The notes under the pieces were generated by a model. It worked only from the letters and a program-made list of their open reading frames with translations, did not search any database and was not told the origin of the DNA. A program made the translations under genes and the position numbers. This document shows positions 1-12,402 of a DNA stretch of 64,000 bases, one piece after another; position 1 is the first letter of the stretch, and each line of letters starts with the position of its first letter. The stretch is from the NCBI GenBank assembly GCA_003427395.1, contig BFEA01000443.1, positions 1,212,215 through 1,276,214 on the forward strand. The letters run 5' to 3'. This stretch comes from Chara braunii. Its lineage: Eukaryota; Streptophyta; Charophyceae; Charales; Characeae.

Positions 1-280
1 GATGCAGGCAGACAGGCAGACAAACTGTTTGTTTATCAGTCTGTATGTTTGATTCTTTGCCTGACTGCCCGTCTGCCTTTTTTTTTTGCTCTCTCTCTCT
101 CTCTCACTCTCTATATCTATTTATCTACCAATGAATCAGATAATTCTATTGACTGCTTGGTTGATTGGATTTTTTTTTTTTTTTCAATTAAACAATCAAT
201 CAATCAACCAATTGATCAATTACTCGATTGATCGATCAATCAATGAATCAATCAATCTTTTTCACTTTCTCTGTCTCTGT

Positions 281-281
281 T

Positions 282-313
<32 letters not shown>

Positions 314-381
314 CTCTATCTATCTATCTATCTATCGATCGATCTATCTATCTATCTATCCATCTATCTATCTATCTATTC

Positions 382-437
<56 letters not shown>

Positions 438-462
438 CTATTTATCTATATACCTATATATC

Positions 463-494
<32 letters not shown>

Positions 495-500
495 CCAATG
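281..500. repeat. (TCTA)n microsatellite with flanking CT and TA runs
   Basis: A long, nearly pure TCTA/CTAT tetranucleotide run with occasional variants (ATCG, ATTC) ends in a short TA dinucleotide run. A CT-rich run precedes it around 91-110. The long open frames across it, rich in Ser, Ile, Tyr and Leu, are artefacts of the repeat and are not genes. Confidence 0.95.
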
Positions 501-907
501 AAATAGGCACATCTATTGACCTGTGCATAGGTTTGGGCCTGTTCTCAAAGCCCACGCCCGGACCTGTACATAGGCGCAAACATAGGTCCGGATCAGGGAG
601 ACAGGCTGTGAGTCTGTCTATTTGTCAAGCCCAGATCAGGGGGACAGGCTCGACATAGGTCCGGAACACAAGGTCTCCTTTGTCGCAGGCCGAGGGGTTA
701 TATCGTGGGCCTGAATCTGGTGCAGGTCTACAGGCTGTTGGAGAGATGAGGGTACTCGACTGTGGAGTAAAAGCAAGCCTCATGCTGAAAGGTGCGTAGT
801 AATCATGTAGTCAGATAAGGACTCAATAATCGATACGGGCCGTTGATGATGCGGATCCAACAATGTGCACGCAAACTTAGGCAACGTCATGGTGCATATC
901 CTACCAT
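501..907. other. Stretch without a gene
   Basis: No coding frame is convincing. An imperfect direct repeat built around GATCAGGGAGACAGGCT (about 591-607) and GATCAGGGGGACAGGCT (about 633-649), each near a CATAGGTCCGGA motif, is the only structure seen. Confidence 0.6.
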
Positions 908-2418
908 TTGCCATCTGCTCATGAACATTGCGCCGTAAGGGTAAGGATGTCATCTTATTTGCACTTTGCATATTCTTTGTTTTTCATGGTGGTCGGCGCA
1001 GATGGTCAAGCGTCCGCTCAACATAACGTCGTGGTCGAGACATATGGTCAGAGAGCGGGTGCGGGATCATCACGCTCCGATGTGCCGATGCATATCGATG
1101 AAGCAGATGATCTAAATGTTTCGTACGGTCATTACCTCTATGATGATGATCGCAGAATGAATGAGTACGTCGAAGATTGTGAACAGTATGAGTATAGCAT
1201 GCCGAGGGAGATGCATGATATGGAACATCGTTGCCATCGATCGAATGTTGTTATGCGGTATGGTGTGGTGGGTAAGGTTCCAAATGATCATGCCTTGCGG
1301 AAAGTATTTCATAATTTCGTTACGAACAACCAAGGACTTCGTTGGACTCAGGATAAGTTGTTGAATATGTTGAAGAAGAAGGAGGTGAAACTTGATGCAG
1401 TTAAGAGTGCGTTAGCCAACATTGAGCTCAACGCAAAGTCATTCATCGAAAAATTCATTCAAGAGGAACGAAACGATGAGGTGAGAGATTCCTCTATGCC
1501 CGATACTGTGCATGTGAAAGAGGAGCCAAGAGTTAACATGGACATGGAGATGCGGATTCGTTATCGGATGAGGTCGAAAATTCGAGATGATTTGATTGAT
1601 GAGATTGTTAAGTGTAGCACCCAAGTTCATCCGCACCTGCTGGAAGAGTGTCATGGTTTGCGCCGGTGACTTGAAAAGGCCGAATGTGCAATGAGGAGAT
1701 TGTTGTCCTGTCGTGGTCTGGCGTGGGAAGATCCATCTTCTCGAAATGTAGTCTTCGATTTTCCATCGACAGAAGTTCGGAGGCTCTTCCGAAAAGGGAT
1801 CTGATTGTGATGTTACATTCACTTCGAACTGTTGGTTCTAAGCTGGAGCATAAAAATGCAATGTTGGAGGTGTAAAATGCCATGCATTTTCCTGTGAGCG
1901 ATAACCAGATGAGGGCAACGGTGGTCAATCTTGGCCAATTGTATAAGGAGGCACGCAAAGAGTTGATGAATGTCGTGTTTGTGAACGAATTCGGTGACCG
2001 GTTGGAATACCAATCCAGGTTTTATTGGGCTCAACGTCACAATGAGCAGGTCTACCAGCTCAGGAAATTGCTTGGCGATGTCGTGCTAGCTCATTCACCG
2101 AAACGATTTATGGAGGAGCTAAGCAATGTGAAGAGGTTGAATGTTCTTGCGAGCATGAATAAAGAACATGAAAAAAGACTGAATGAGACTGTGATTGCAT
2201 TGGTGGAATCTTTGAGTCGTCGATGTCCTAGATGTCGTAGTACATATTGGGCACGATTGGACCGTACGAGGATAAATGAACTCTTGGTTGTTAGACCGAA
2301 ATATGATGGGAAGACAAACATTTATCCCGATGGAGATAGTTGGGCCAATGAGGACAATGAATTTGCGATGGAAGAAAGGAGGAAGCGACTTCGCGAACTA
2401 GCAGGGGGAGATGAATAG
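908..2418 (+). pseudogene. Broken gene for a coiled-coil-like protein of unknown function
   Basis: Two open stretches (908-1669 and 1882-2418) read as one interrupted protein of about 500 residues. Past the TGA at 1667 the same frame continues with protein-like sequence to a TGA near 1805. Coding character then moves to frame 1 and runs through a TAA at 1873 into the second stretch. That makes at least two nonsense codons and one frameshift. The product would be charged and Glu/Arg/Met-rich with helical stretches, a VKEEP segment near residue 200, and a CPRCRS (CxxC) motif in the C-terminal third that could be half of a zinc-binding site. I do not recognise the family. It lies about 2.2 kb upstream of the recognisable Helitron coding region, so it could be a passenger or accessory gene of that element, or unrelated. 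The ATG at 908 is only the first Met of the open frame. Confidence 0.5.
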
Positions 2419-2825
2419 GGTGGTATTTCATGATTGTTGAATTAACGGTTGAGAGGAATAAAAGTAACAAGAATGAAACAGGAGGGAGGAAAGGAAGGAG
2501 ACAGAGGATGTTGGGTGCGGGGATGACAATGGTTGCAAAGGGGAAAAAAAGCTATAAATAGAAGGAAGAAATTTGTTCTTTGTTGTTCTCACTATAAGCG
2601 CATGATGTGATGTATTGTTAGATATGTAAATGAGTGCAGCTTCGTGGGCAAGATGATGCAGGAGTAAGAGTGGATAGAGTGAGAGTGATAATGAGAAGGT
2701 GGAGTGGAATGGCGGGAAGAACGCACGATTTGACATTGTTTTCATTCCATTAATGATGATGACACTTGAAACCGTTTTATGATAAGACTTTTGAATTTTG
2801 TCTTTTCTTTCTCTTATTTAAAACC
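2419..2825. other. Stretch without a gene
   Basis: Purine-rich, moderately AT-rich DNA downstream of the broken gene. No coding frame with protein-like composition is visible on either strand. Confidence 0.5.
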
Positions 2826-2838
2826 TGTCTCTCTCTCT

Positions 2839-2899
<61 letters not shown>
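2826..2899. repeat. (CT)n microsatellite
   Basis: An almost pure CT dinucleotide tract of about 70 bp, with two CTTT interruptions near its start. Open frames here on both strands are repeat artefacts. Confidence 0.95.
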
Positions 2900-2903
<4 letters not shown>

Positions 2904-4530
2904 AAGTCGTTTCTCTCTCTTTCGCTCTTTTTTTTTTCATTTCTTTTTTGATAACTATTCATGGAATTGAAAGAAAATATTATTGATGTATACAAATAAA
3001 AGTTACCTTAGTCGTTTGTTGGTATGTGATCTCATGTTCTACGTACTCACGGTCATGGAGATGATCTTAATCCTTAGTTGCTAATATTTGTTAAATTCTG
3101 TTTTTAAATATAATATGGTTTTGTGTGTTCATTCTTATACTGTTCTGCTTATTCTTAAAAAACAACCAGGTAAGTATCCCTAAAAATATAGACATGAGAT
3201 AATGTTCAAAACCGATTGAGATGAGTAAGAAGTTTGAGGGGGGGAGGGGAATGTAGGCTTGAATGTTTTGTGATGTTATAATGTAAATTTTATGAATAAT
3301 TAGAAAGGAAAAGTCTCGATAGTAAATTAAAAAACAACAATAAACTTAGATCATCTTTCAGTAAACGGTATCGAAGGAAAGCGAAACATGCTCGGGAATA
3401 ATCAAGGTATGTATGACATGGGGCGGTGAAAATACTCAGACGCTTATAGGAAGCAAATTAAGTGTTATTGGGAAGGGGGGTCACACTATGTATTTCGAAT
3501 GAATATTGGAGAAGGAACCAATCAGATAAGAAGAAATAAAACTGCCATTAAACGTAGTCTTTTTCCCAAGGCACCCGTGCTATCCCGAATGACCTCCTCT
3601 CGCCTAGACCCGTTCCAAAATGTCATGTTATCTACCCCCTTTGCGTTTATCTCATCAAAGTCCCCCAAGCAAAAGAGGAGAAGAAAGGTGAGGCCATCAA
3701 CGATTTGCCCGACCTCGATCGCTAGGAATGGTTCTTCCTGGATCCACGACCTTCGAGGTTGGTTGGGGAGAGGTGCGGCACGCCTCATAGACTCATTTAT
3801 GGGGGTGGTGCAATGTTGTTGTGGTGGAGTCAACGCCTTCTTCTAAGATTTGGGCCTCGTGCTCAGGCAAGGAGAATGGGTACTACGGACTACTTCCTAG
3901 CGATCGGGGCCCGGAAAGGTCAGGGAATCTATTTTACCTTCTTCAATTTTTTTGTGGATGGACGACTGACTTAGAATACCTAAGTCTGGCCGCAAGTAGA
4001 AGCCGCCTCGATTAATGTGGATTGGAACCAAAAGAAGTTCTGATCCAAGTGACAAATTTATCCGAACAGGAAAGTGAGCCCTGCTAGAGAATGACAAAGG
4101 GCAAACATGGACAGACGAGGTACGTATGACTCTATCGCATGGGGCCCTGAAAAGACTAAGGGACGTATAGGATCACAAATCGAACATAAGAACCGAATGA
4201 GGCATAAGAACAAAATAAGAGGCGTCTTAATCAACCTCAATAGGAGTCTAAAGAGACTCCAGTCCCGATTAAACATTTGCACAAACATGAAAGTGGACCT
4301 ATACATGTATATTTGCACGATCAAAGAAATTATGATCTGAATGAACATTGATTAACCTCGATAGACACGCTGAAAAAAAAAAGAACAAACTGATTGCTTA
4401 TTTTCTTTGATCTTCTATGCTTCGCATTTCAGCTGTGTTCTTCGTGTTGCACTACGTCTTCTTTGTTTTTCCTGTATTTTTTTCCTCTCTGCTTGAGACT
4501 ATATTACTCTTCATCATATAATTACATCTC
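2900..4530. other. Long stretch without a recognisable gene
   Basis: AT-rich to about 3480, then more balanced. Around 3499-3846 the plus strand is open for 115 codons and the minus strand for 103 codons over the same bases. Neither translation matches a family I know, and the overlap of open frames argues for chance or for degraded sequence of other origin. No tRNA or structured RNA could be supported. Confidence 0.45.
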
Positions 4531-4625
4531 TATATGGATGCTTTGAGGCGTATTATTTTCGTTCCGGTTGTCTATATACATTTTATTTCTCCTATTCGCC
4601 GTGACGTGCCAATGTACAAATACGT

Positions 4626-6420
4626 ATGTACGTGCCCATTAATATGGCAGAGGACCAAGATCCATGTGATGGTTCAACCCACAGTAATTTATCCACCGTT
4701 CCGACATTTTCTTCACCTCCGGATAGGTCCTTGCATGTTCCGTGGAAGCGTCGCAAATGCCATCAACCTTTTAAAAGGGTTGTTAATGATCCTTTGGTGT
4801 CATCGCCGATAGTATCATAGTGTACTCGATGTCCTTCCATTGTTCCAGGTCAAGTCGGTTTGTCTTTGTTCGAGGACCCTTCTTGCTCATCCAATCATGA
4901 ATTGAGACTGTGTAAAGGTTCGGATATTACTCCTTGTCGTTCTACGAGTGAGACAACGATTCCATTACAACACGAACACCACAAACGCGGACGACCACCT
5001 TCCCAAAGTCGTCAAACCCGCAGGTCTTTATTACAGGTGGTAGGTGTTGTAGGTGAGCCGACTGTTCGCAGGAGAGATAAACAACCGATTGTGAGTCAAG
5101 ATTATGTTCTTGATTGTTCTACTGAGGAACAATTTAGTGATAAGTCTTTATCTTTTTGACAGTCGATTCCATCGATGAATGATTTCACAAACGTCGTGCT
5201 TTCAAAAGAACAAGACAAGGAAATATTAATGTTAGTACGGATCGCATTAATTGTCCTATAAATCTCTCTATGACCTTGCAATGTGAACGTCCGCTTGAAA
5301 TTCGCCCGGATGTTACAGTAAATGCAGATTCCGTTTCGATTGTCGAAAAATCAGTTTTACTTGATAATTTTCCCTCGCACTCGACACATGTGCACAATTG
5401 TTTATCGTCGATATTGACTGCCGATGTCCGACAAAGATTTATGGAGAGTAAAGTTTGTCCTCCCTTAGTGGATGTTCATGCAAATGCATCTTCTGCTGCT
5501 ATGACCCCACCGAATTCGCCGAACACGTTGATTATAAATTTTGTTGGATTTCATAATCGATCCAAAAAAATATTATTATGGAAACCGATTCATTCAAGAC
5601 TCAACCAACAGTACCATATGTTGTTGATTCGACGGCTCCGTGCGAATAAAGTCGTGCGTTGTTTGGAGCTTGAATCGTTGTCGTCGATGCCTCGCTGTGA
5701 GTCATTGAGCTATGATGGAAGTGCGGTAATTGTTGTAAGTATTGTAGAGGTTGGTGGAGAAAGGGTACAGGTCGATACAATAAATGTGAATAAACCATGT
5801 TCTACGTCGGGTGTAATTTCAAAACGAAGGAAAAGTCAAGGAAGACGAGTTAATTTTCATGTTAAACGTATGCGTGCATTGAGCGTTGCGCTTAAGAATC
5901 ATAGGAGAAAAGAAGATGTGCGTGCTCATAATCATTTTGTGCGGGGTGTGTGGGAAAATTTGTTTGCTATGAATATTCTTCAAGAGATTCGAGCGAGCGG
6001 CTCTGCACAATCGAGGAGTGCATCTTCTCCTACGAGACAATCGAGGAGTTGTTCTTCTGGGGAGAGGCAGTCGAGGAGTCTGTCATGAGCGAGGCAATTG
6101 CAGAATCCGTCTGTGAGAAATCGAAATTCACTGAACAATCGGAAAGATAGTGAGTCAGATAATCGCGAGGAAGAAATGAATGATTCACGTGATATTCCAT
6201 GTCCTGATCTTAATGCACTCCCATCGGCACCCGTGGCAACAACATTGGCGGCAGTTGAGAGCACCATGACGATTCTTGGGAATGCTAACACTGTTGAAAC
6301 GTTCGGCATTGGAGGTCGAGATCCGTGTAAACATTGTGGTGCTAAATTGTGGCATCATGAAAAAAAATGGACAAAGATGTGTTGCAGAGAAGGTACAAAA
6401 CGTTGTTCTTTATGGGAATA
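4626..6420 (+). pseudogene. Helitron RepHel N-terminal region with CxxC zinc finger
   Basis: Frame 3 is open from 4626 to about 5159, interrupted only by a TAG at 4818. Coding character then moves to frame 2 (5270-6420, TGA at 6086-6088). The long N-terminus is Ser/Arg-rich with an RQSRS-type repeat near 6015-6085 and basic patches such as RRKSQGRR; it has no family I know. The diagnostic part is at the end: DPCKHCGAKLW (Cys codons at 6326 and 6335), HHEKKW and then a CC pair. This matches the CxxCGA-x-x-W...CC finger just before the Rep domain in plant and fungal Helitron proteins. It would bind DNA as part of the transposase. Lesions: two nonsense codons and at least one frameshift. Confidence 0.7.
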
Positions 6421-8213
6421 GCCTTGCGAAGGCTCCCCGGAGCATGAGATTCTTTCCCTTTGGACGTCTCAAACTTCCGACTGTCGATTCCTTCAAAGCA
6501 ATGCGAGGATAATTAATAATAGTTTATCACTCGCATCCTCACAGTTGAAGCAACCGAGCGATGGTGTTTAATGATTTCAGGGCCAACTTCGGGTTCAAGG
6601 TTCAATCTTTCATTGTGTTTGTGCATTGGCTGTGGGGGAAGGGGAACGTCCTCAGTTTGCACAACTATACTTGCACGATCCTCAACAATTGGACGATGCG
6701 ATTGATCAAAAGGTAAATTTTTTTAACTTACCTGTACGTACATCCAATGCCGAACTCGATCGAACAAAATGCATATTAAGAAGGTTTCACGAATTGCTAC
6801 AACAATGTAACAATTATGTGAAGGACTTTATGACGGTTGTTGACCTTCCGCCGGAAGCGTTGAACGGGAGGAATTGGTCATAAATCCAGATGTCACGCCT
6901 GAGGAGGAACATGCAAGGCGTTATAACCGTCCTATGGGTCTGCATGAGGTGTGTATTCTGAGGGCCGGTGAATTCCTTCCTCGATAGCTCGAGATTTGTT
7001 TGCGTGCTCCTCTTCCGGGTGAGCGGCAGACAGTTGTGGTTCCAAAATGTTATCGAGCGCACACCTGCTTAAGGTTTGTTTTACTTTTCCTGGAGGGAAT
7101 TGATAGTTGGTCTGTCGGACGTGCCTCGGAAGCTGGATGGCTGTCACGACTTAGTGCCAAGGAGTACTATGCATTTCACCTTCACGAACGGGATGGTGAA
7201 AGACCTTGCCTCCTTTATGCAGCATGTCTCTTCCACGAGTTTTGTTGCATGGTGTACGCTAAAGTTGAATCCCTCCGCTTAAAATGAATGAGATTTCACC
7301 AAAAAGAATTGCGCTCGGAGTATTATCAGGATTTACGAGATGTTGTGCAACGAAATCAACGTGGTGAGGGTGTTGGGACAAAAGTGGTTTTACCGGCAAC
7401 ATTCACTGAGGGGTCCCGATATATGAGTGAACGATATCACAACAACATGACAATTGTAAAGTAATTCGAAGAACCGATTTTTTTCACCACTATGACGTGC
7501 AACACAAAATGGTCAGAGATCATACAAGCCCTGTTGCCAAGTCAATGTCCTAACGACAGGCTGAATCTTCTCGCGCGAGTGTTCAAGGGTTATCTTACAT
7601 AGCTGATTGATGAGGTAAAGAAGAAACGGATCTTTGGCAGGGTGAGTGAAATGTTGTATGTGGTGGAGTTTCGAAAAAGGGGTCTACCACACACACATTT
7701 ATTGATTATCCTACATCCGAATGATAAAATTCGGGATGCGGATGCTGTTGACAATATGGTGTGTGTCGAGATTCCTCCGGAATGGGAATTGAGAGAAAGG
7801 GTAGTCAAGTTCATGTTACATGAGATTTGCAGTGTGGAGAAACTCGACGCTTCGTGTACGGAGGACGAAAAATGCACAAAAGGGTTTTCAAAAGACGTCA
7901 TTTTCACAACAACATTCAAAGACTAACAAAAGTACCCTTCGTATAAGAGAAGGAAACCTAGTGACGATGATTTTACGATTGTTCAAAATGTTGTTGTTTA
8001 CGACAATCGGCGTGTGGTCCCGTATAACCCCTACTTGCTAATGAGGATTATTGCCACTTCAATGTTGAATATTGTGCTAACATCAAGGCGTGTAAGTACG
8101 TGTATAAGTACGTGTACAAAGAATGCGATCGTGCTATGGTTCGCGGACAAAATAATAATGCGTCTATCGGCGAAGTCAAATTGTATCAAGATATGCGTGT
8201 TGTAGGTGCATGC
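6421..8213 (+). pseudogene. Helitron Rep domain (HUH endonuclease), broken
   Basis: After the zinc finger come the blocks expected in a Helitron transposase: FQGQLRVQG, GERPQFAQLYLHD (about 6640-6675), a degraded YAYRL-like block (about 7170), a block with LPATFTEGSRYM (about 7390), CNTKWSEI and then FRKRGLPHTHLLIIL. The HTH at 7690-7698 is the HUH metal-binding motif. The catalytic tyrosines follow in ACKYVYKYVYKECDRA (Tyr codons at 8097, 8103, 8109 and 8115), matching the KYxxKY pair used for strand nicking. The HUH block is in frame 1 and the tyrosine block in frame 3, so at least one frameshift separates them; further breaks lie at about 7463 and 7600. The catalytic residues survive although the gene cannot be translated whole. 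Confidence 0.85.
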
Positions 8214-8564
8214 GAAGCATACTGACGGTTATTTGAGTTCGGTGTTGCGGAACAATGACCCTCGGTCGAAAGATTGTCTGTGCATCTTGAAAACATGCAA
8301 AAAGTGTAATTCGAATCGGACACTAAACATGGCGTTGTTTCGCATGGGCCCCTGTTCCTAAAGAGGAGCTTCCTCTGTACGCAGAAATCATTAATACTCA
8401 TGTGTGGGATAACAAACATAAGAAGTGGAACCGAAGAAAGCGTGATTTTCACTGTGGTCCCTTCGAAAACATATCTTGGTTGCATCACGTGAGAATCACA
8501 GAAGAGAAAAGATTATATCTGTGCGTATTGCTAAACAATGAACATTCTTATGGGGTGAGTTCTT

Positions 8565-10550
8565 TTGTCGAAATCCGTTTGGTGGACGGAGTCGAATACG
8601 TATCTTTCCGATCTGTGTGTTCGATTGGGCCTTTTGCAAACACACGATGCATACGATCAATGCATAGATACGGCCACTGCGCATTACATGCCTAAAGAAG
8701 TTCGTAAACTATTTGTTATGGTTCTCGCGTTTGGTCCAGTGAACGATCTGGTTCATTTCGTCAAACGACATTGGGATAAGATGTGTGATGATTTTCAGTA
8801 TCGCGCAGACAATCAAATTGTTTCCCCGAACATTTTGCAATCATTAGTGTTATTTCATCTTTGACCGTATTTTGCAAAAGTCTGAAAAAAATATCCATCA
8901 GTTTTACCTTTATTATCCAACACCTGACGAGGAAGATGTGTGATGATTTTCAGTATCGCGCAGACAATGAAATTGTCTTCCCGAACATTTTGCAATCATT
9001 AGTGTTATTTCATCTTGACCATATTTTGCAAGAGTCTGGAAAAAATATCCGTGAGTTTTGCCTTTATTATCCAACACCCGACGGGGAAACAATTTCTGAG
9101 AAACATAAGCAGACATTACGAGAACAGAACGGTGTCCTCGATTCAAAACAACGAGTTGTGGTATGATCCGATTCAAATGCAACGCAGATATGACTCTAAT
9201 TTTCGACGTTTTCGTCTCCACGTCAACGAGTGTTGGTGGAAAGAGTCGTTCGGGCCGTGCAAGGGAAAAAATTGTTGCGTGCTTTAGTCGATGCACTGGC
9301 TGAAACAGGAAAGATTTTTTGCATTGAAACGATTTTGGCGGGCATCATGTCAGGTTCTGCCATTGCACTGACCGTCGCGTCCAGTGGCATAGCGGCGAAT
9401 CTTTTGACGAGGGGTCGAACGTTTAACTCACAATTTTGCGGACCTTTGAAACCGGATAACACGCGTCCCTTCTTTATTCTGAAACAAAGTGATCTTGTGA
9501 AGCTTATCTGCCGTACCGACTTGATTGTTTGAGACAAATCTCCAACGAGTAACAAGTTTCACTTGGAAGCTCTTGACATTACGCTTCGGGACCTCTGTAA
9601 CAAAGACGAGTCGTTTGGTGGAAAAGTTCTACTTCTCGCTTGGATTTTAGACAGGTTTTGCCCGTTGTGAAACACGGATCACGAGCGCAACAAATGGATG
9701 CGTCCATCAAAATGTATCCTTTGTGGAAACTTTTTGAGGTTCATCAACTGACCGAAAATATGTGAATCTTAAGCTTAGGGAATGATGAAATGACACGAAT
9801 GTATGCCCAGTTTTTTATGTCCATTGGGAATGGTGACCATCCTTGCGTTGTTCCTAATGAACTTGCTGCAGTCAGATTGCCACGTGAGGTTTGTATGGAT
9901 AAACTAATTGATGAGTTGATTTCATGGATGTTTGATGATGTATCCAACCATGTGCGGGATGTTGATTATTTTTTGCCTCGATTAATTTTATGCCCTACTA
10001 ATGACGATGCCGGTTCTATTAACAACCGTGTTCTTGACGACTTCCCTGGGAGGTGTGTGACCTTTTTAGCATTGATTACCTTGATTTGGATGATACTGGG
10101 CTTGGTATTGAGCGGAAATTCTTAAACTCTCTTGACGAATCTGACATTCCACCTCACAAGCCGCGCTTCAAAATTGATGCGCCTATGATGCTTTTGCGAA
10201 ATTTGTCACCAAAGCAATGCCTTTGCAACGGTACAAGGCTGATTCTGAAGAAGATCGTTAATGATGATTTGTTGGAAGTGACAATAGTGCACACGAGCAA
10301 AACAACACTGATCCCCAAGATTGATCCGACAAGCGACGGTGAGACAACTGGGTTCAAATGGGTTAGAAGACAATTTTCAGTCCGTCTTGTTTTTGTGGTA
10401 ATGCTTAACAAGTCCCAATGATAAACTGTATCGCGTGTCGAGGTTTGGCTACGCAAACCGGTTTTTGCGCATGGCCAACTGTACGTTGCTTTGTCGTGTG
10501 TTGGTTATCCCAACAACATCCGTGTTGCGTTGCTTGATGTTTTTTTTTTA
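8565..10550 (+). pseudogene. Helitron linker and PIF1-type helicase domain, broken
   Basis: The Rep-helicase linker is seen in frame 3 at 8565-8862 (HDAYDQCIDTATAHYMPKEV...). Helicase blocks follow: a Walker A relic reading AETGKI (about 9300-9316) where GTGKT is expected, TVASSGIAANLL (about 9370-9406), GRTFNSQF, an FGGKV block (about 9612), CPTNDDAGSINNRVLDDFPG (9991-10050), APMMLLRNLSPKQCLCNGTRLIL (split here as APMMLLRNLS and NGTRLIL, 10180-10250), LNKSQ (about 10404) and HGQLYVALSC (about 10470-10505), where YVALSR is usual. These are PIF1-like superfamily 1 motifs, the helicase that unwinds donor DNA in rolling-circle transposition. Frames change repeatedly, Walker A Thr is replaced by Ile and the last Arg by Cys. 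The tandem duplication at 8778-9088 adds another frameshift. Confidence 0.85.
8778..9088 (+). repeat. 155-bp tandem duplication inside the Helitron gene
   Basis: The segment beginning AAGATGTGTGATG at 8778 is repeated from 8933 at a period of 155 bp, differing by a few substitutions and one T (copy 1 has CATCTTTGAC, copy 2 CATCTTGAC). As 155 is not a multiple of 3, the duplication shifts the frame within the linker of the RepHel gene. Confidence 0.95.
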
Positions 10551-10701
10551 ATGAAGAATATTGTATATCATGAACTTTTGAGATGTGTCCTCCTTTTTTT
10601 TTCATTGAGCGTTGGCATTCCAAATAATTCTGTCATATTCTTTATTTGCAGACGACTCCCTAATGCCATATTAGTACGACACTCGTGCTAAGAGGAACGC
10701 A

Positions 10702-12354
10702 ATGAGAACCAACAATACCACTCGATATAATACGAATGTTACGTCAAAAGCTGGAACCTTACATTCGGAGAGGTCGAAAAAAAGTGAAAATGATGAGAGT
10801 TTGATGAATCTTGAAAGTGAACATCCTCGGGACCATCATCCTGTTCTTGGTGAGGTTGAACGTCGATGTTCGCAAGGGAATATCCTTGATGATGCCGAGA
10901 ACATGGTTGTGGAGGTGGGTGGTGACGATTGTCGTGCTGATGGGGATGGTTCGCGTAGAGGTCAATCGGGTATGCCTATTAACCTTACATTTGTCGATGA
11001 TGAGGATGATAACGTTACGGACGATTCGAAAGAAGACTGTGTTGAATCTACATTCAAGAGGAGAAAGAGTCGTGGTGCGAAAACTAATCTTTTTTATTCC
11101 CCCGAAGTGTCGGAGCATACTTTGGCTACTAATTAGGTGGGACGACAACCTGTTGTTGATGAAACGGGAACTCAGATTATGAGAGCGCTGAATGCACTCC
11201 CTCTTGAGTTTTGTATACGGGTCGCTGGACGTGCACGTGTTCATGATTCGTGTTTGCAATCTCAACGCACAGGACGAGAAAGAGATGTTTGTGCCACATC
11301 GCAAACATAAAATCCTTTGGGGTTATTATGGTGCCCGATGATAACGATGCACCCACAATCCGCACTCCGAATCCGTGCGATTACCTTGCTAGATGGTTTG
11401 ACGATGCGAAGAAGGTTGACATCCAAAATATCTTGATTGAGGTGTTTTTTGAAATGTTTGTCAAAAGTGCTACAGTCGTAAAAGATGGACGAATATGGGA
11501 AAACTTCCTCGAGTGGAAAAAAAATCAACTCACTGATATGTGGTTGGAGCGACGATTCCCTCTTCCTTCAGACCCGTTAAATGTTTTAGGTTTGGAGGCT
11601 TCTTCCATATTGCAATCACTTTTGAGCGATGAGTTCATGACTCTCTCTAATGAGGAGATTTGCCGCATTGTCTGACGGAAGGGACCATTCCCCAACCCTT
11701 TCACAAATATGCATGGATACAACATCTTCTCAAAAGGATTCCTCCCGTGGTTGCTTCTTCCACTCCTCATTCTGCTCCGATCTGTAAACTCCCCCTTCAA
11801 GTAGCATCTCCTCCAAATTTTCAACGTCTTGCAGATTATGTTCCACCTTCCAATATGTCAATGCCGATTGTCACTACTTTTGTTGTTGTTTGTGCTTTGC
11901 CGACCGCTACGGCTACTCCGTCTCCTGTCAGTTGTGTTGTGCCCATTCATACGCCATCAAGAGACCATCTGCATGTCCATACAGGACCATTGGAACAACC
12001 AAGTTCTTTTAATTTTAACATTACCATGTATAATTGAATTCGAGTATGAACACTTGGAGATGTGTGGACGCTGCAATTCATCTCGATTACAATCGGCAAA
12101 GACAGACTCGATTCGAAACTTTCGAGGAGTATCGTCGCAAAGTGTTGCAACGAGTTTTTGTTCGTGGGTTGTTGCAAGAGTATCGTTCCAGTGAAGGAAG
12201 TTGATTGGTCTTATAAGAGAGATAGGAAGACAAAGATGTTGATTGAGCGGTTGTCCAGGTGTTGCCTTAATGACAAATTTTTAGATGGTCGTCTTCGGTT
12301 TCAGTTACGTAATTGCCCCTACAAGAGAGATGGGAAGGGAAAGACAAATAAATA
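10702..12354 (+). pseudogene. Broken passenger/accessory gene downstream of the Helitron helicase
   Basis: Protein-like sequence follows the helicase in several pieces. 10702-11136 is acidic, Asp/Glu/Ser-rich with a basic FKRRKSRG patch; it continues in the same frame past the TAG at 11134 to 11309. 11250-11675 includes NPCDYLARWFDDAKKVD and a WLERRFPLPSDPL block. A Pro/Ser/Thr-rich piece follows (11660-12037). The last part is an ATG frame at 12046-12204 (FETFEEYRRKVLQRVF...) continued in another frame to 12354 with two CPYKRDG/WSYKRDR-like basic repeats. The pieces keep order and strand, so I read them as one decayed gene with an acidic N-terminus and a basic C-terminus. I do not recognise it, and it lacks an obvious OB fold as seen in the RPA genes of some plant Helitrons. 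Confidence 0.45.
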
Positions 12355-12362
12355 AGGGGGGG

Positions 12363-12365
<3 letters not shown>

Positions 12366-12401
<36 letters not shown>
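12366..12401. repeat. (GA)n microsatellite
   Basis: GA dinucleotide run directly after a G tract, just downstream of the last passenger-gene fragment. Confidence 0.9.

Positions 12402-12402
<1 letters not shown>

Noticed and set aside
4527-4540. TCTCTATATGG after A as the Helitron 5' terminus
   Set aside because: It fits the loose TC pattern, but nothing else supports it and many such strings occur by chance.
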